From positions 1 to 15,052 of the forward strand of contig CAKRPQ010000043.1 in assembly GCA_934385225.1 (NCBI GenBank): 15,052 bases of DNA. Reading direction: 5' to 3'. The stretch is from an uncultured Eubacteriales bacterium. GTDB lineage: Bacteria; Bacillota; Clostridia; Oscillospirales; CAG-272. Positions 14,594 through 15,052 of the stretch are shown here, in pieces. Positions within the stretch are counted from its first letter, which is position 1, and the number at the start of each line of letters is the position of its first letter. The position numbers and the translations under genes were made by a program. A model generated the notes under the pieces. That model did not search any database and was not told the DNA's origin. It saw only the letters and a list, made by a program, of their open reading frames with translations.

Positions 14594-15052
14594 GTGTACT
14601 TAAAATCACTCGAACTTCAAGGATTCAAATCCTTTCCCGACAAAACAAAACTCTCTTTCGAAAAAGGAGCAACTGTAATCGTCGGACCGAACGGAAGCGG
14701 AAAATCGAATATTTCCGATGCCATGAGGTGGGTTCTCGGTGAAATTTCCTCGAAAAGCATCAGAGGAACGAAAATGGAGGACATCATTTTCGGCGGAGCG
14801 GACAGCAGAAAACCGATGGGATTTGCCGAAGTATCCGTTACATTTGACAATGAGGGAGATGAAGGCGGACACCTTGACAGCCCTTATGACGAAGTTACCG
14901 TAACACGCCGATATTACAGAGCGGGTGACAGCGAATACTTTATCAACCGCAAGCCCGTGCGCCTTAAAGATATTTATGAGCTATTCATGAATACGGGAAT
15001 AGGCAGAGACGGATATTCAATTATAGGTCAAGGCAAGATTGCGGAGATTATA
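14594..15052 (+). CDS. smc: Chromosome segregation ATPase Smc, N-terminal part (runs off right edge)
   Basis: Smc is the long coiled-coil ATPase of bacterial condensin, working with ScpA and ScpB to align the chromosome arms. The 153 visible codons are the N-terminal half of the ATPase head: MYLKSLELQGFKSFPDKT, Walker A GPNGSGKSN at 31-39, AMRWVLGE at 43-50, IIFGGADSRKPMGFAEVSVT near 64-83, and the Q-loop YSIIGQGKI at 141-149. The start is GTG at 14594 with GGAGG about 8 bases upstream, giving the family's usual beginning (translated as Met). It lies 3 bp after the radical SAM gene and is the last gene of the visible operon. Coiled coil, hinge and Walker B are outside the window. Confidence 0.98.
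   Translation, partial: MYLKSLELQGFKSFPDKTKLSFEKGATVIVGPNGSGKSNISDAMRWVLGEISSKSIRGTKMEDIIFGGADSRKPMGFAEVSVTFDNEGDEGGHLDSPYDEVTVTRRYYRAGDSEYFINRKPVRLKDIYELFMNTGIGRDGYSIIGQGKIAEII

Overview
This is a housekeeping stretch of the chromosome of a low-to-moderate-GC anaerobic Firmicute, most likely a member of the class Clostridia (Oscillospirales or a relative). The basis is Gram-positive style gene order (infC-rpmI-rplT; trmH-dprA-topA-trmFO; plsX-rnc-radical SAM-smc), AGGAGG-type ribosome binding sites, SigA-type TTGACA/TATAAT promoters, a folate-dependent TrmFO, and use of the standard genetic code. The genus cannot be told from the sequence alone. I see no insertion sequence, phage gene, CRISPR array, rRNA or tRNA.

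Left block (1-4011, minus strand): lon - engB - site-2 protease (M50) - scpA. Intergenic gaps are 17, 11 and 1 bp, so the four read as one operon starting from an extended -10 promoter just upstream of lon. ScpA runs off the left edge.

Central regulatory gap (4012-4623): about 600 bp with no protein gene but the densest regulation in the window. From left to right it holds the lon promoter and leader (minus); a compact unit with its own promoter, a roughly 70-80 nt structured RNA and an intrinsic terminator (minus, 4159-4272); a stretch of A/T tracts and T6/A6 inverted repeats; a strong UP-element promoter (plus, 4430-4480); and a folded infC leader that ends in a transcription attenuator with a competing antiterminator.

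Middle block (4624-5853, plus): infC - rpmI - rplT (IF3, L35, L20), closed by a clear intrinsic terminator.

Right block (5921-15052, plus): SpoU/TrmH-type rRNA methyltransferase - dprA - topA - trmFO - plsX - rnc - Elp3-like radical SAM protein - smc. Gaps are 18 bp or less, with overlaps at topA/trmFO (1 bp) and rnc/radical SAM (4 bp), so this looks like one long operon mixing RNA modification and processing, DNA uptake and topology, phospholipid synthesis and chromosome segregation. No convincing promoter was found in front of it. Smc is truncated by the right edge. ScpA at the left edge is the kleisin partner of Smc at the right edge.

No wholly new protein system is visible. The best leads are the unassigned small RNA unit upstream of lon, the infC attenuator, a probable AUU start codon for infC, and the absence of acpP between plsX and rnc.
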